Shown here: in pieces, positions 22,612-30,309 of the stretch | Layout of the letters: the number at the start of each line of letters is the position of its first letter | Numbering within the stretch: the stretch's first letter is position 1 | IMG/VR virus record: IMGVR_UViG_3300035698_020937 | Location: 1-33,572 of that record | Length of the DNA stretch: 33,572 nucleotides | DNA from: a virus | Reading direction: 5' to 3' (one strand) | Made by a program: the position numbers and the translations under genes | Notes under the pieces: model-generated | Database searches by the model: none | The model's input: the letters and a program-made list of their open reading frames with translations, nothing else | What the model was told of the DNA's origin: nothing

Positions 22612-23108
22612 TATTTACCTTGTGGAAAAATAGGTGTTCCATTAAATCCCGATTTTCCTGGGGTGTAGCCTTCTAATCCATTGACCTTTATTGCAGCATA
22701 CCCTTTAGTTAATCCTGGGCTTACCCAAGACCATCCATAATCTACTCCTTTATGGATAGCTAACTTATTCATCATTCTAACAAACATACTTCGTTTGCTA
22801 ACACCCCATGTTAAGTATTCTTTTTTACATACTCCAATTCTTACCCAACCTCGAGTAACATAAGGGAATAAAGGTGTTATTTTTCCGAAGGTTGTTGATC
22901 TTTGAATTGCTACTAAAGCTCTGTCTAATATAGACATAGCTACTGGATGGGCTTCAACCGCTGCTGGAGACTCGGAAATTCGTTTCATAGAACCCATGTA
23001 TGCTGAATAAGTATTTAAGGTAACTCTTTGAATTATTCCAAGTGTACCATCTGTTAAACGGCCTTCAAATCCTTTTTTATTACTTCTAACGTATTCTTTC
23101 GTTTTCAT
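22611..23108 (-). CDS. Hypothetical basic protein
   Basis: 165 residues, rich in Lys, Arg and Gly, with many aromatic residues (GVDYGWSWVSPGLTKGYAAI) and a Gly/Pro-rich C-terminus (GKSGFNGTPIFPQGK). No membrane segment or known motif. The pattern suggests an RNA- or DNA-binding protein, but this is only composition. Lies between ThyX and the cold-shock-like gene, overlapping the latter's start by TAATG. Confidence 0.6.
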   Translation of the reverse strand: MKTKEYVRSNKKGFEGRLTDGTLGIIQRVTLNTYSAYMGSMKRISESPAAVEAHPVAMSILDRALVAIQRSTTFGKITPLFPYVTRGWVRIGVCKKEYLTWGVSKRSMFVRMMNKLAIHKGVDYGWSWVSPGLTKGYAAIKVNGLEGYTPGKSGFNGTPIFPQGK

Positions 23109-23121
23109 TTTTTTGTTTTGA

Positions 23122-23826
23122 TTAATTAAATAACCATATATTCGTAATTCTCGGAAATAACTTTACCATCATTTCTTGAACTACGATGGCATAATCTCTT
23201 ATTTCTTTTTGAGCATGCTCATGATTACGTAATTCTATAAAATTCATTATGGCCTGGAAACTGGCAGTCCAGTATACCTCCGTGTAAATATTTAAAGGGA
23301 GTAGTATACGGGCTTGTTCTTTTGCTACACCTAATCGTATAAGTTCTTTATAGTCCTCTTCAATTCTTTTCATTGAAGATTCAAATAATTTTCTTACTAG
23401 ATCCTGGTGTTCAACCATTCCTAGGCTTGCTTGTTTATTATTCCCCGATTGTCCTCTCCAGATGCCAGGTACGTAATACTCTTTTACTTCTGTGTAACGA
23501 CCGCTAATTTCATTCCAAGCATGGTCTTTTGTAGGATATGAACTTGTTGTCTCAATTCCAACAACATGTTTGTACCATTGTCTCATTACAAATTCTGGAG
23601 CTTTAATTCGGAACTGTACCATTATGTGTCTAAAGGGTGAATAGTGTTTATTATCTTTTAAATACTTTACAAGGATTTCGTCTTTTTCATCGAAGCTATG
23701 TTTCTTTTTTCCAAAAGAAACTCTTGCGGCATTTACTGGAGTTAAATCAGATCCAAGATAATCAATCACTTCAATTTCTCCTTTATCCAGCACTTTCCTC
23801 ACTTGTAATGACGTTTTTAATTTCAT
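23122..23826 (-). CDS. thyX: FAD-dependent thymidylate synthase ThyX
   Basis: 234 residues. Flavin-dependent conversion of dUMP to dTMP using methylene-tetrahydrofolate and NADPH. Visible: ARVSFGKKKH near the start, SPFRHIMVQFRIKAP, the signature region RQWYKH...DHAWNEISGRY where the usual RHRxxSxNE-S-RY motif is split by an insert of about 17 residues, and PLNIYTEVYWTASFQAIMNFIELR near the C-terminus with the substrate-binding Arg. The split motif occurs in a subset of phage and bacterial ThyX. The ATG has a GGAGGG SD 8 bases upstream and overlaps the zinc-ribbon gene by 44 bases. Supplies dTTP for phage DNA synthesis. Confidence 0.92.
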   Translation of the reverse strand: MKLKTSLQVRKVLDKGEIEVIDYLGSDLTPVNAARVSFGKKKHSFDEKDEILVKYLKDNKHYSPFRHIMVQFRIKAPEFVMRQWYKHVVGIETTSSYPTKDHAWNEISGRYTEVKEYYVPGIWRGQSGNNKQASLGMVEHQDLVRKLFESSMKRIEEDYKELIRLGVAKEQARILLPLNIYTEVYWTASFQAIMNFIELRNHEHAQKEIRDYAIVVQEMMVKLFPRITNIWLFN

Positions 23827-24067
23827 CAGTTACGCCCTCCTCGTAAGTTTTTACAAAGTCATCATTAATTTCTGTCCCACATTTTCTACAAATTAATGAA
23901 TCTACTGGAATTACTAAGGCTTTTCCGGTATGGGATAGTATAGGGGACATGTAGCGTAGTTTTACAGCAGGGATAAAGAAGGCATTTCCACATTCAGTGC
24001 ATACCATTTCTTTTGTATTACGTAAATCGATTTTTGGCTGTTGCGGTTGATCGATAGGTTTTTGCAT
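23783..24067 (-). CDS. Zinc-ribbon protein
   Basis: 94 residues. Two CxxC pairs (CTEC near residue 22 and CRKC near 60) about 35 residues apart form a classic zinc ribbon; the strands between (FFIPAVKLRYMSPI, ALVIPVDSLI) fit. Many phage zinc-ribbon proteins bind nucleic acid or act as transcription or replication cofactors. An acidic C-terminus follows. The ATG overlaps the RNA ligase stop (TAATG), so it is co-translated with the RNA repair cluster. Confidence 0.75.
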   Translation of the reverse strand: MQKPIDQPQQPKIDLRNTKEMVCTECGNAFFIPAVKLRYMSPILSHTGKALVIPVDSLICRKCGTEINDDFVKTYEEGVTDEIKNVITSEESAG

Positions 24068-25131
24068 TATTTATGTATGATTTTGCCATCTTTATAGATA
24101 GCTAGTGAGTCACCATGAGGACGTACCATTTTAAATATATAATCACGCCATCTATCAAGTTTACCATCTATCATGGATAGTATAACTGGGTGATGTTTGT
24201 ATCTTAAGGTTTCCTGGTAAAGTGATTTTCTATCAGTAATTCCTTTTTTATGTATTTCAAAAATTGCCTGCTTACAACAAGTCTCGATACTTTTGAAACA
24301 CTTCTTAATACTTAATATCGTATTCTTAATATCTTCGTGAGCTTCATCTGGGATGTCCTTAAGGTTTGGGAATTCTAACCCGTCTCTTAAATGTTCCCAT
24401 ATAGCAACCTTGCTTAGATTAAATAATATTTTATGTATACGAACATATTCTGGAGATTTTAGTTTTACTTGGAAACCGCCTACAAAGGTTAGTACGTAAC
24501 CTTCTCTATTTTCCCATTTACCAGTATCAATAGACTCCTTTAATTTTCTTATGGGGATGCTAGTTCCATAACATTCTATTGTTGGGAAAGAATTTTTAGT
24601 CCAGGTACTCTGGATTTTACCGGTTTCGTTATTTATAACTCCTAATGCATAAAGATCTCTTATGCCTTTATACTCTACTACGATTTTGTTCTCTGGATGA
24701 ATTAATTCAAATAGTATAGTATTATTATTATAGGCATAGTCCTTCATGTAATCGTATTTTTCTTTCCAAATTTCTCTTGCCCACTCAGCTTGGTCAGATT
24801 CAAAGGAGCCACGGGAAGAAATAATAACTTCATCGTTATACTTTGTCGTTATTATAAGAGACCCATCCATCTTTTCATGAACTTGGTAAGGAGCTGCTGG
24901 TATCCGATCCGAATCAATTTCATCATAATTAAAAAACTTTGGAAACGGCCTAGCTATTATATTTCCATATTTATCTAAAATCAAGCCTCTACACATTGTT
25001 GTATAGTAATCCCATAACTTTTCAAATTGCACTTCTGGAGTATAGTTATATATCCACAAATCAAGTTTTGGGTGTTTACGTCTTGTGATAAGACCTTCAA
25101 CTAGATAAGATTTTGGTATATTTAGTATCAT
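24067..25131 (-). CDS. RNA ligase, T4 Rnl1-like
   Basis: 354 residues, near the length of T4 Rnl1 (374). Nucleotidyltransferase motifs are complete: motif I HEKMDGSLI with catalytic Lys 87, motif III-type FELIHPENKIVV, motif IV REGYVLTF, and motif V VKLKSPEYV. The N-terminal CRGLIL and FPKFFNY patterns are also Rnl1-like. It joins 5'-phosphate and 3'-hydroxyl RNA ends with ATP, in T4 to repair tRNA cut by the host anticodon nuclease PrrC. It neighbours a second ligase, a kinase/phosphatase and a nucleotidyltransferase. The start ATG overlaps the upstream stop (CCATGA). Confidence 0.9.
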   Translation of the reverse strand: MILNIPKSYLVEGLITRRKHPKLDLWIYNYTPEVQFEKLWDYYTTMCRGLILDKYGNIIARPFPKFFNYDEIDSDRIPAAPYQVHEKMDGSLIITTKYNDEVIISSRGSFESDQAEWAREIWKEKYDYMKDYAYNNNTILFELIHPENKIVVEYKGIRDLYALGVINNETGKIQSTWTKNSFPTIECYGTSIPIRKLKESIDTGKWENREGYVLTFVGGFQVKLKSPEYVRIHKILFNLSKVAIWEHLRDGLEFPNLKDIPDEAHEDIKNTILSIKKCFKSIETCCKQAIFEIHKKGITDRKSLYQETLRYKHHPVILSMIDGKLDRWRDYIFKMVRPHGDSLAIYKDGKIIHK

Positions 25132-25403
25132 GGCATTTTGATAGAGTTCCTAAATTGATCTATTTTATTTTGGAGTTGATCGGTAATGATTATTGTGGAA
25201 GTATTTTTCTTAAGTTCTATTTTGACGAATGTAGCCACTTCCTCAATAAAGTCTTCTACTTTTTGTATCAAGCCATACTCTTCTTCAGTTTCTACTACAC
25301 AACTTAATGGAGATTTTACGTCAAAAGGGTAGCCCATCACTCCAACACATACCTTATATTTCATGCGCCAACATGTTATACATTCTTTATTTACTGTAGC
25401 CAT
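25128..25403 (-). CDS. Hypothetical protein between two RNA ligases
   Basis: 91 residues. A CxxC (CITCW near residue 8) plus two further Cys (C19, C35) in the N-terminal half may bind a metal; the C-terminal half is an amphipathic helix with NTSTIIITDQLQNKIDQF. Start and stop both overlap neighbours (TAATG and CCATGA), so it is translated in step with the two ligases. No known domain. The position makes a role in RNA repair likely but not shown. Confidence 0.65.
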   Translation of the reverse strand: MATVNKECITCWRMKYKVCVGVMGYPFDVKSPLSCVVETEEEYGLIQKVEDFIEEVATFVKIELKKNTSTIIITDQLQNKIDQFRNSIKMP

Positions 25404-26359
25404 TAAAAATTTCCCTCATTTTTATTTATCTGTTGATACATCCAATTCTGGTCTGTTTTTACATGGTTTCTACGAACAAATTTAGCATAACACTTAGCGT
25501 GATAGTCAAATTCAATTCTACCTTCTTGTCGCATTACGTATCCTTCTTGTTCTGAGTCTTCAAATACAGACTTTTTAGTATATAATGATCTTACTTTAAT
25601 TTCATCGTATACTCCTCTGAACAAGACCGGAACTGTCTCAAGTCCTAAGATTTTTGCTACGGTCTCTGTTTCATCCCAACTTAGGCAGGTATTGTATTCA
25701 TTAAATACAGAGAATAGAAAGAAAGCTGAAGGAAGATTCTGGTATTTTATTGAATGTTTAGCATAAACATTTTCTCCACAAAGTCTCCAACCATTTGGAA
25801 TTAAATAGCTGATCTGTCCATGAAGGTTATTTACCCATTCTCTAGACATATGGTATCCAGAGTCCAATGACCTGGCATGTATATGATCGCGATACATGTT
25901 AGTATTTTCGCCATCTAACTGCTCAGTTATTACCACTCTTTCGTCCTTAAACCACATATCTACGCGCGGCTGTGTTAATGTCCGATCGTTTTCATCTAAA
26001 CCTCGTGACCAGGGAAAATGCCATATCTTTGGGTACTTTTTGTAAGTATGATTTATAACAATGGCTTTTCCCCACTTATCATAAGTCTTATTTACATCCC
26101 AGTATGCTGGCAATATTATTATCATTATGTCAGAAAGTTCTCTAAGCTCACTACAGGTTATTTCACCCTTTTCTGCGAGAATGTGACAAGCACTGCATAA
26201 TGATACCCCGTTACTTAAGTAGTATCCTCCATCGTCAAATAGGGATCTATCCAATATATGATGTGCATCAACTGCTGGAGTACTGCAGCAAATACACTTG
26301 TTATTATCGCGTTTAAATACGGCTCTCTTAAACTCTGGCCGTGATAGTAAAAAATCCAT
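25403..26359 (-). CDS. HNH-type domain fused to an RNA ligase-like nucleotidyltransferase (catalytic Lys replaced)
   Basis: 318 residues. The N-terminal 70 residues form an HNH-like zinc module: CICC, DAHHILDRSLF, the Asn-Gly of YYLSNGVSLC, and CSACH. From about residue 130 comes an RNA ligase domain: motif I at ITEQLDGENTNMY, then HARSLDSG, motif III-type CGENVYAKHSI, motif IV EGYVMR, and motif V KFVRRNHV. Motif I normally reads K-x-D-G; here the Lys position is Gln 147 (codon CAG), so standard lysyl-AMP formation should fail unless another Lys serves. Either an inactive or altered enzyme, or a sequence error. The domain fusion could couple cutting or recognition to sealing. Confidence 0.72.
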   Translation of the reverse strand: MDFLLSRPEFKRAVFKRDNNKCICCSTPAVDAHHILDRSLFDDGGYYLSNGVSLCSACHILAEKGEITCSELRELSDIMIIILPAYWDVNKTYDKWGKAIVINHTYKKYPKIWHFPWSRGLDENDRTLTQPRVDMWFKDERVVITEQLDGENTNMYRDHIHARSLDSGYHMSREWVNNLHGQISYLIPNGWRLCGENVYAKHSIKYQNLPSAFFLFSVFNEYNTCLSWDETETVAKILGLETVPVLFRGVYDEIKVRSLYTKKSVFEDSEQEGYVMRQEGRIEFDYHAKCYAKFVRRNHVKTDQNWMYQQINKNEGNF

Positions 26360-26368
26360 TTTAATTAC

Positions 26369-26845
26369 CTAACTAATTGGTGCAAATATTATAGCTAACT
26401 CTCCATTTTCTATAGGACCGTCTGGTATCTCATATACTTCTCCGGAACCTTTAGTTTCTGGCACATATAGTCCAGACCACACATCAGCTAACGGAGAATA
26501 CCCATTCCCTTCTGGATCGCTTTGTAGTATTACTTTTGATTCTTTTGGAAAAGTTTGTAAGTACTGTATAAGCTCTCCGGCTGTCCCAAGTGCTTTATCC
26601 TTCATCTTATTTTGTGGTTCGTCTTGTGGTTCATCATCTTTATTCAATCTATATAAATCTGGAAGATACCCACCCATACCTCTAACATGTTCTATCTCTT
26701 CCTCAGTAGCTAGCCTAACTAATCTAAGGTTACGTTTACCGTTTTCTAAAGCTTCTTCTTTAGTTGCGGTATCAATATCTGTATAAGCTCTTATACCGCA
26801 TCCATAGATATATTCACAATAGAATAGTTTAAATTTTCCCTTCAT
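26369..26845 (-). CDS. Hypothetical protein
   Basis: 158 residues. An N-terminal strand-rich module (KFKLFYCEYIYGCGIRAY) is followed by a helix and a charged linker rich in Asp, Gln and Pro (DDEPQDEPQNKMKD), then a C-terminal module with AGELIQYLQTFPKESKVILQSDPEGNGYSPL. That second module resembles a short domain seen at the ends of many phage and plasmid proteins. The stop-start overlap with the kinase gene (TAATG) ties it to RNA repair. No catalytic motif recognised. Confidence 0.62.
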   Translation of the reverse strand: MKGKFKLFYCEYIYGCGIRAYTDIDTATKEEALENGKRNLRLVRLATEEEIEHVRGMGGYLPDLYRLNKDDEPQDEPQNKMKDKALGTAGELIQYLQTFPKESKVILQSDPEGNGYSPLADVWSGLYVPETKGSGEVYEIPDGPIENGELAIIFAPIS

Positions 26846-27788
26846 TAGAACTCCATAAAGCCTTTATCTTGATAGCATGAAAATACAAAAATACCTTCAT
26901 CTATCCACATACGTCGTACTTGCGGTCTATCGTCAAATACACCAAGTACGTGATATTTTCCTTTAATGTGAAGGTGATATAATTCTTTCTTTATAACAGA
27001 GTCTTTACGGTCATCTCCCTTATCTCTCATATATAGGTGATCGTAGTGAACATGATTATCTTCTAACCAAGCTTCTGTTTTATCTCTGTACTTCCCGTCT
27101 CTTCCGCTTAAAAGGATAATTTCATTTCCAAGTTCTTTAAGGGACAGATGGTTAATTATACACCAAACTGGTTCATTAATTAAATCTTTATCACATGTTG
27201 ATGCATCATACGGATTTCTTCCATTTAGCAGGGAAAGAGTTCCGTCTAAGTCAACTATGTAAGCTCCGGAAGAATAACCTTCACAAAATGAATCTCCCCA
27301 AACATCTATCCATTGGTATACTGGTTTCTCTGTCCAAATAACTTCTGACTTAGTTTTACCGTGTTTAATCCATTGACTTGCCATTCTTTTTATTACAGCT
27401 TCGCCAACACTGTTATCTCTGTTTTTGTCTCTTTTGATGCATTCTGTTGCTGGAGCATCGAATTCTTTAATAAGAACTTCAACAGTCGTGCCGGTAGATT
27501 CTTGGAAGGATTTTGCTATTTCTAACATCCGTTCCTGGTGTTTAGGATTAATGTTAGTATCGTCGATAATTACACTTTTTCCCTTATGGAGAGATCGTAT
27601 AGTTATCTCATCGCGTATACCTTCAATGAAATTTTCATTGGGTTTAGTAAAGACATCCTCGTCTAGCATTTGCCGAAGCATGTCTTTATTTACCCTTTTA
27701 AATTTCTCGGGATGTTCCCGGATTTGGGCCTTTGCCCAAGTTATTTACCGGATGCCGGTAAACCTTTAAGTACAAATATTTGTATCAT
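26845..27788 (-). CDS. Polynucleotide kinase/phosphatase (T4 Pnkp-like), frameshifted in the P-loop
   Basis: T4 Pnkp heals RNA ends: 5'-kinase plus 3'-phosphatase. The intact start is the ATG at 27788 (MIQIFVLKGLPASGK), overlapping the upstream gene, but after GGTAAA the frame hits TAA. The continuation TWAKAQIREHPEKFKRVNKD lies in the -1 frame, and adding one base would give GKSTW, the P-loop. The frame open from 27681 carries the rest: IIDDTNINPKHQ (kinase), then IVDLDGTLSLLNGRNPYD (phosphatase DxDGT), LLSGRDGKYR and GVFDDRPQVRRMW. Either a one-base deletion, a sequencing error or, less likely, recoding. If the deletion is real, only the phosphatase half may work. Confidence 0.8.
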
Positions 27789-28536
27789 AAAATTCCTTAT
27801 GAATTTTTATTAATAGCTTATTTATTTTAGTTAAATCTGGATTATGTGGTAATATAGAATTCTCATACACTTCTTCTAAGTCTTTGTCTAATGCGTATAC
27901 ATATTCATAAAACTCCTCAGCATGTAAAAACCCAAGACCGTTTCTGATATTCTTTATAAAAGTAAGATCATCATTCTGCATCCTAACAGTTAACGTCCCT
28001 TTTTCTAAAAGTTCATTACCATTGATCATAAGCCTACAGGTATGTCCTGCAAATTTTGAATCATATGGATCCTTTACAGATCCTGCTAAATACTTTTGTC
28101 TAAGGGTTCCGTGGGTAGTCTTATTCTTACAACGTTTAAGTTGTGCCATGGCGTAACCAGAGTATGTGTGTTTCACCTTTGTTGAAAGGAATATCTCTTT
28201 ATTTTCAATATAATGATCAAACAAAGGATGAATATAAATAATACAATCTCTTGGTAGGTATAGTAACTCTAAAATATTAGGGTTAGCATTCTTTGCTAAA
28301 TATGTAAACTTTCTAAGGGAATGTAAAATTGTGTCCCCTTCCCCTGTATAAGATTCTCTCTTATTTAGACCAAAGACCTCTTCCGGAGTATTGATAAAAA
28401 TTCCTCTTAGATCGTAATCAGAATCTTCATTATGAATACCATATGCCCTTGATCCAGTAACTGCCAAAAATAATAAACCAGGCTCATCTCTAATTATACG
28501 TTGAGCCTGGTTGTCTACAGCTTCTGGTAAATACAT
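27766..28536 (-). CDS. Predicted nucleotidyltransferase (RlaP-like)
   Basis: 256 residues. The DNA polymerase beta-type nucleotidyltransferase motif is clear: TGSRAYGIHNEDSDYDLRG near residue 28 (GSR plus DxD), followed by KFTYLAKNANPNILELLY. Sequences of this kind (RlaP/YcgL-type) occur next to RNA ligases in bacteria and phages and are proposed to add nucleotides to RNA ends during repair. Here the neighbours are exactly an RNA kinase/phosphatase and two ligases. Its end overlaps the kinase start by 23 bases. The added nucleotide is not known. Confidence 0.82.
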   Translation of the reverse strand: MYLPEAVDNQAQRIIRDEPGLLFLAVTGSRAYGIHNEDSDYDLRGIFINTPEEVFGLNKRESYTGEGDTILHSLRKFTYLAKNANPNILELLYLPRDCIIYIHPLFDHYIENKEIFLSTKVKHTYSGYAMAQLKRCKNKTTHGTLRQKYLAGSVKDPYDSKFAGHTCRLMINGNELLEKGTLTVRMQNDDLTFIKNIRNGLGFLHAEEFYEYVYALDKDLEEVYENSILPHNPDLTKINKLLIKIHKEFYDTNICT

Positions 28537-28549
28537 TTTACTTTACCGG

Positions 28550-29107
28550 TTAAGTATTTGTCATTAGCATTCTTTGGGCTTTTTTCCATTCTGGAGAAAA
28601 AGGTTCTCCATACAAGGGAACGCCAGCCTTTTCGCGGAAAGTGTTAATTCTTTTAACTCGTTCAAGGTGAGCATCTTGCGCTTGTGCGACAAGGCTCTCT
28701 TTAATTCCAGGAGAGTCTTCCCATACTACAGAAAAGGAAGCTTGCCTTGCATAGATTGCGCGCCGGTAGGATACTTTTCTTCCTTCGCTCCGACAGAAAG
28801 AGTCTTTACTGCTGCGAAGTGATACTCCATAATAAAGCTCACAATTTCCGTTTCCAGGTTCAGTTACAGAAATCTGACAAAGAGTGATTCCAGAGATTTT
28901 TTGAGGAAGTTGAATACCGAGATGCTTTAACCACATCAGGGTACGCCTAAATTCGGAAATTTTGGAAACTCTGAATTGTCTTGGAATTGGTTGATTCAAT
29001 TTTTCAAGAAAATCAATTGTCCCTTCAGCTTCCGAAACGTCTATATCCTCACGATAGTGGCGAAAAGAGGTTGCGATCCTCTGATTGCCTTCTTTAGTAA
29101 TTTCCAT
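28550..29107 (-). CDS. Hypothetical protein
   Basis: 185 residues. I prefer the ATG at 29107 (MEITKEGNQRI) because GAGG lies 9 bases upstream; another ATG at 29122 has none. Basic, with ISEFRRTLMWLKHLG and QDAHLERVKRINTFREKAG helices and a strand region with CELYYGVSLRSSKDSFCRSEG. No known domain. Its upstream hairpin separates it from the Hsp20 gene, so it likely heads the RNA-repair operon. Confidence 0.62.
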   Translation of the reverse strand: MEITKEGNQRIATSFRHYREDIDVSEAEGTIDFLEKLNQPIPRQFRVSKISEFRRTLMWLKHLGIQLPQKISGITLCQISVTEPGNGNCELYYGVSLRSSKDSFCRSEGRKVSYRRAIYARQASFSVVWEDSPGIKESLVAQAQDAHLERVKRINTFREKAGVPLYGEPFSPEWKKAQRMLMTNT

Positions 29108-29136
29108 GATATAATACCTCATGTTATATTAAACAT

Positions 29137-29170
29137 AAAAAGGCCGTCAAGCGAACCTGACGACCTTTTG
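29137..29170. terminator. Terminator after Hsp20 (bidirectional shape)
   Basis: AAAGG.CGTCA / TGACG.CCTTT around a CGAA-type loop, with A- and T-rich flanks. It follows the Hsp20 stop at 29195 on the minus strand. Confidence 0.75.
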
Positions 29171-29194
29171 TGAATTCTTTAATTCCAACTCTTC

Positions 29195-29560
29195 TTAGCC
29201 AATTGCCAATTCGACTGGTTTTCTGTCGTCTGGAATTGATGTGCTGATAGATAGAATTCCGTCTACATACGTGATGTTTGTGGATTCTGCGTCCATCGTT
29301 AAGAAGCGTTTGTGGTCTTTTTCTCGCTTGTTCAATTGAAATTCGAAACCTTGAGCATACAAGTTAAAAGGGATTCCCTCTTTTCTGTCTGCACGTACTA
29401 CAATTTTTCCACCTTGTACGGTGACTTTAATGTCTTCCTTGTCGTATCCTGGAACTACGGCAATAATGTCAATTGAATCGCCTTCGTTATTGAAGGTACG
29501 AAATGCTGGAGCTGGATATGAAACTTGTTCTTGTTGTGTAATTTCAAATTGGTCTGTCAT
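29195..29560 (-). CDS. Small heat-shock protein (Hsp20/alpha-crystallin)
   Basis: 121 residues, short for the family. Alpha-crystallin domain: DIIAVVPGYDKEDIKVTVQGGKIVV (the P-G-x-x-x-x-D-I-x-V pattern), an extended middle, and YVDGILSISTSIPD, matching the DGxLxIxxP end. The C-terminal IXI anchor is not obvious (ELAIG). ATP-independent holdase chaperone; some T4-like and cyanophages carry it. Located in the minus-strand block, with an SD GAGG and its own terminator. Confidence 0.88.
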   Translation of the reverse strand: MTDQFEITQQEQVSYPAPAFRTFNNEGDSIDIIAVVPGYDKEDIKVTVQGGKIVVRADRKEGIPFNLYAQGFEFQLNKREKDHKRFLTMDAESTNITYVDGILSISTSIPDDRKPVELAIG

Positions 29561-29584
29561 TGTTTCTTTTAACCTCGGTTAACG

Positions 29585-30043
29585 TTAGTTGTTTTGATCT
29601 ACATCTGTTTGGTCTACAATTGTAAATCCTGAAGGAGCTTTTCCATTTACTATGCTCTTCCAGTATAGTCTTAAATGGTCTGGCACGTCATTATTACGGT
29701 CTAATAAAATACGTGCTTCTTCTTGAAGCATCTGGAATACTTCTGGAGTGAGTGATATATGACCAGTCGGTAGCTCAGAATTTAATGCATGCTTAATTCT
29801 TAGCATTGCTGGAAAAAACGCATCACTTCCAGAAAACTTTTCAATAAGATTCCATAGGACTGGACCTATTGGGCTCTTATCTGCTTGATACTTGGTGGTA
29901 TTTGAGATGGCTACTATTGTTCCGTATGCAGCAATTGCTAACATTTCCTGTTTATTTAAACCGGGGTCTGTGTTTACAATCTCTGCTAAGAACTTCTGTA
30001 ACCCATCAAAAGTTAAACTGCTCGCTCTATTAAAAAGTTCCAT
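29585..30043 (-). CDS. Hypothetical protein
   Basis: 152 residues, ATG behind GGGTGG. Helical, with LAEIVNTDPGLNKQEMLAIAAYGTIVAISNTT and HLRLYWKSIVNGKAP; no zinc, membrane or nucleotide-binding motif. Lies between Hsp20 and the PARP operon genes on the same strand. Function unknown. Confidence 0.6.
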   Translation of the reverse strand: MELFNRASSLTFDGLQKFLAEIVNTDPGLNKQEMLAIAAYGTIVAISNTTKYQADKSPIGPVLWNLIEKFSGSDAFFPAMLRIKHALNSELPTGHISLTPEVFQMLQEEARILLDRNNDVPDHLRLYWKSIVNGKAPSGFTIVDQTDVDQNN

Positions 30044-30059
30044 TAGCCACCCAATCGAC

Positions 30060-30305
30060 TTAAAGATGAATATATAGCGGTTCTATCTCATCTAGCCATA
30101 CTTCTGGTATTTGTATTTGTCCGAACATGAAGAGGTCTTTTACTGTATCATACCTTATAGCGATCATTGTATCCTCAAACTGTATTAATCTATTCAAGTA
30201 TGATACCCGTAGGCCCCCTCTAGACATTGCAAATTTTTCAGAATCTCCAGAAATGTCTTCACGAGATAGTAATCTCGCTACATATAATTTATTATTTTCG
30301 TACAT
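30060..30305 (-). CDS. Small hypothetical protein
   Basis: 81 residues, MYENNKLYVARLLSRED..., mainly beta strands with a hydrophobic core (YLNRLIQFEDTMIAIRYDTVKDLF) and an acidic end. Lies 4 bases downstream of the PARP stop at 30310, so co-translated with PARP. Small strand-rich partner proteins next to ADP-ribosyltransferases are often regulators or immunity proteins, but there is no direct evidence here. Confidence 0.6.
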   Translation of the reverse strand: MYENNKLYVARLLSREDISGDSEKFAMSRGGLRVSYLNRLIQFEDTMIAIRYDTVKDLFMFGQIQIPEVWLDEIEPLYIHL

Positions 30306-30309
30306 TACG

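Noticed and set aside
26781-26800. Another TCTTATACC sequence
   Set aside because: It lies inside a coding region (codons for CGIRAY), lacks the flanking consensus, and is not upstream of a gene.
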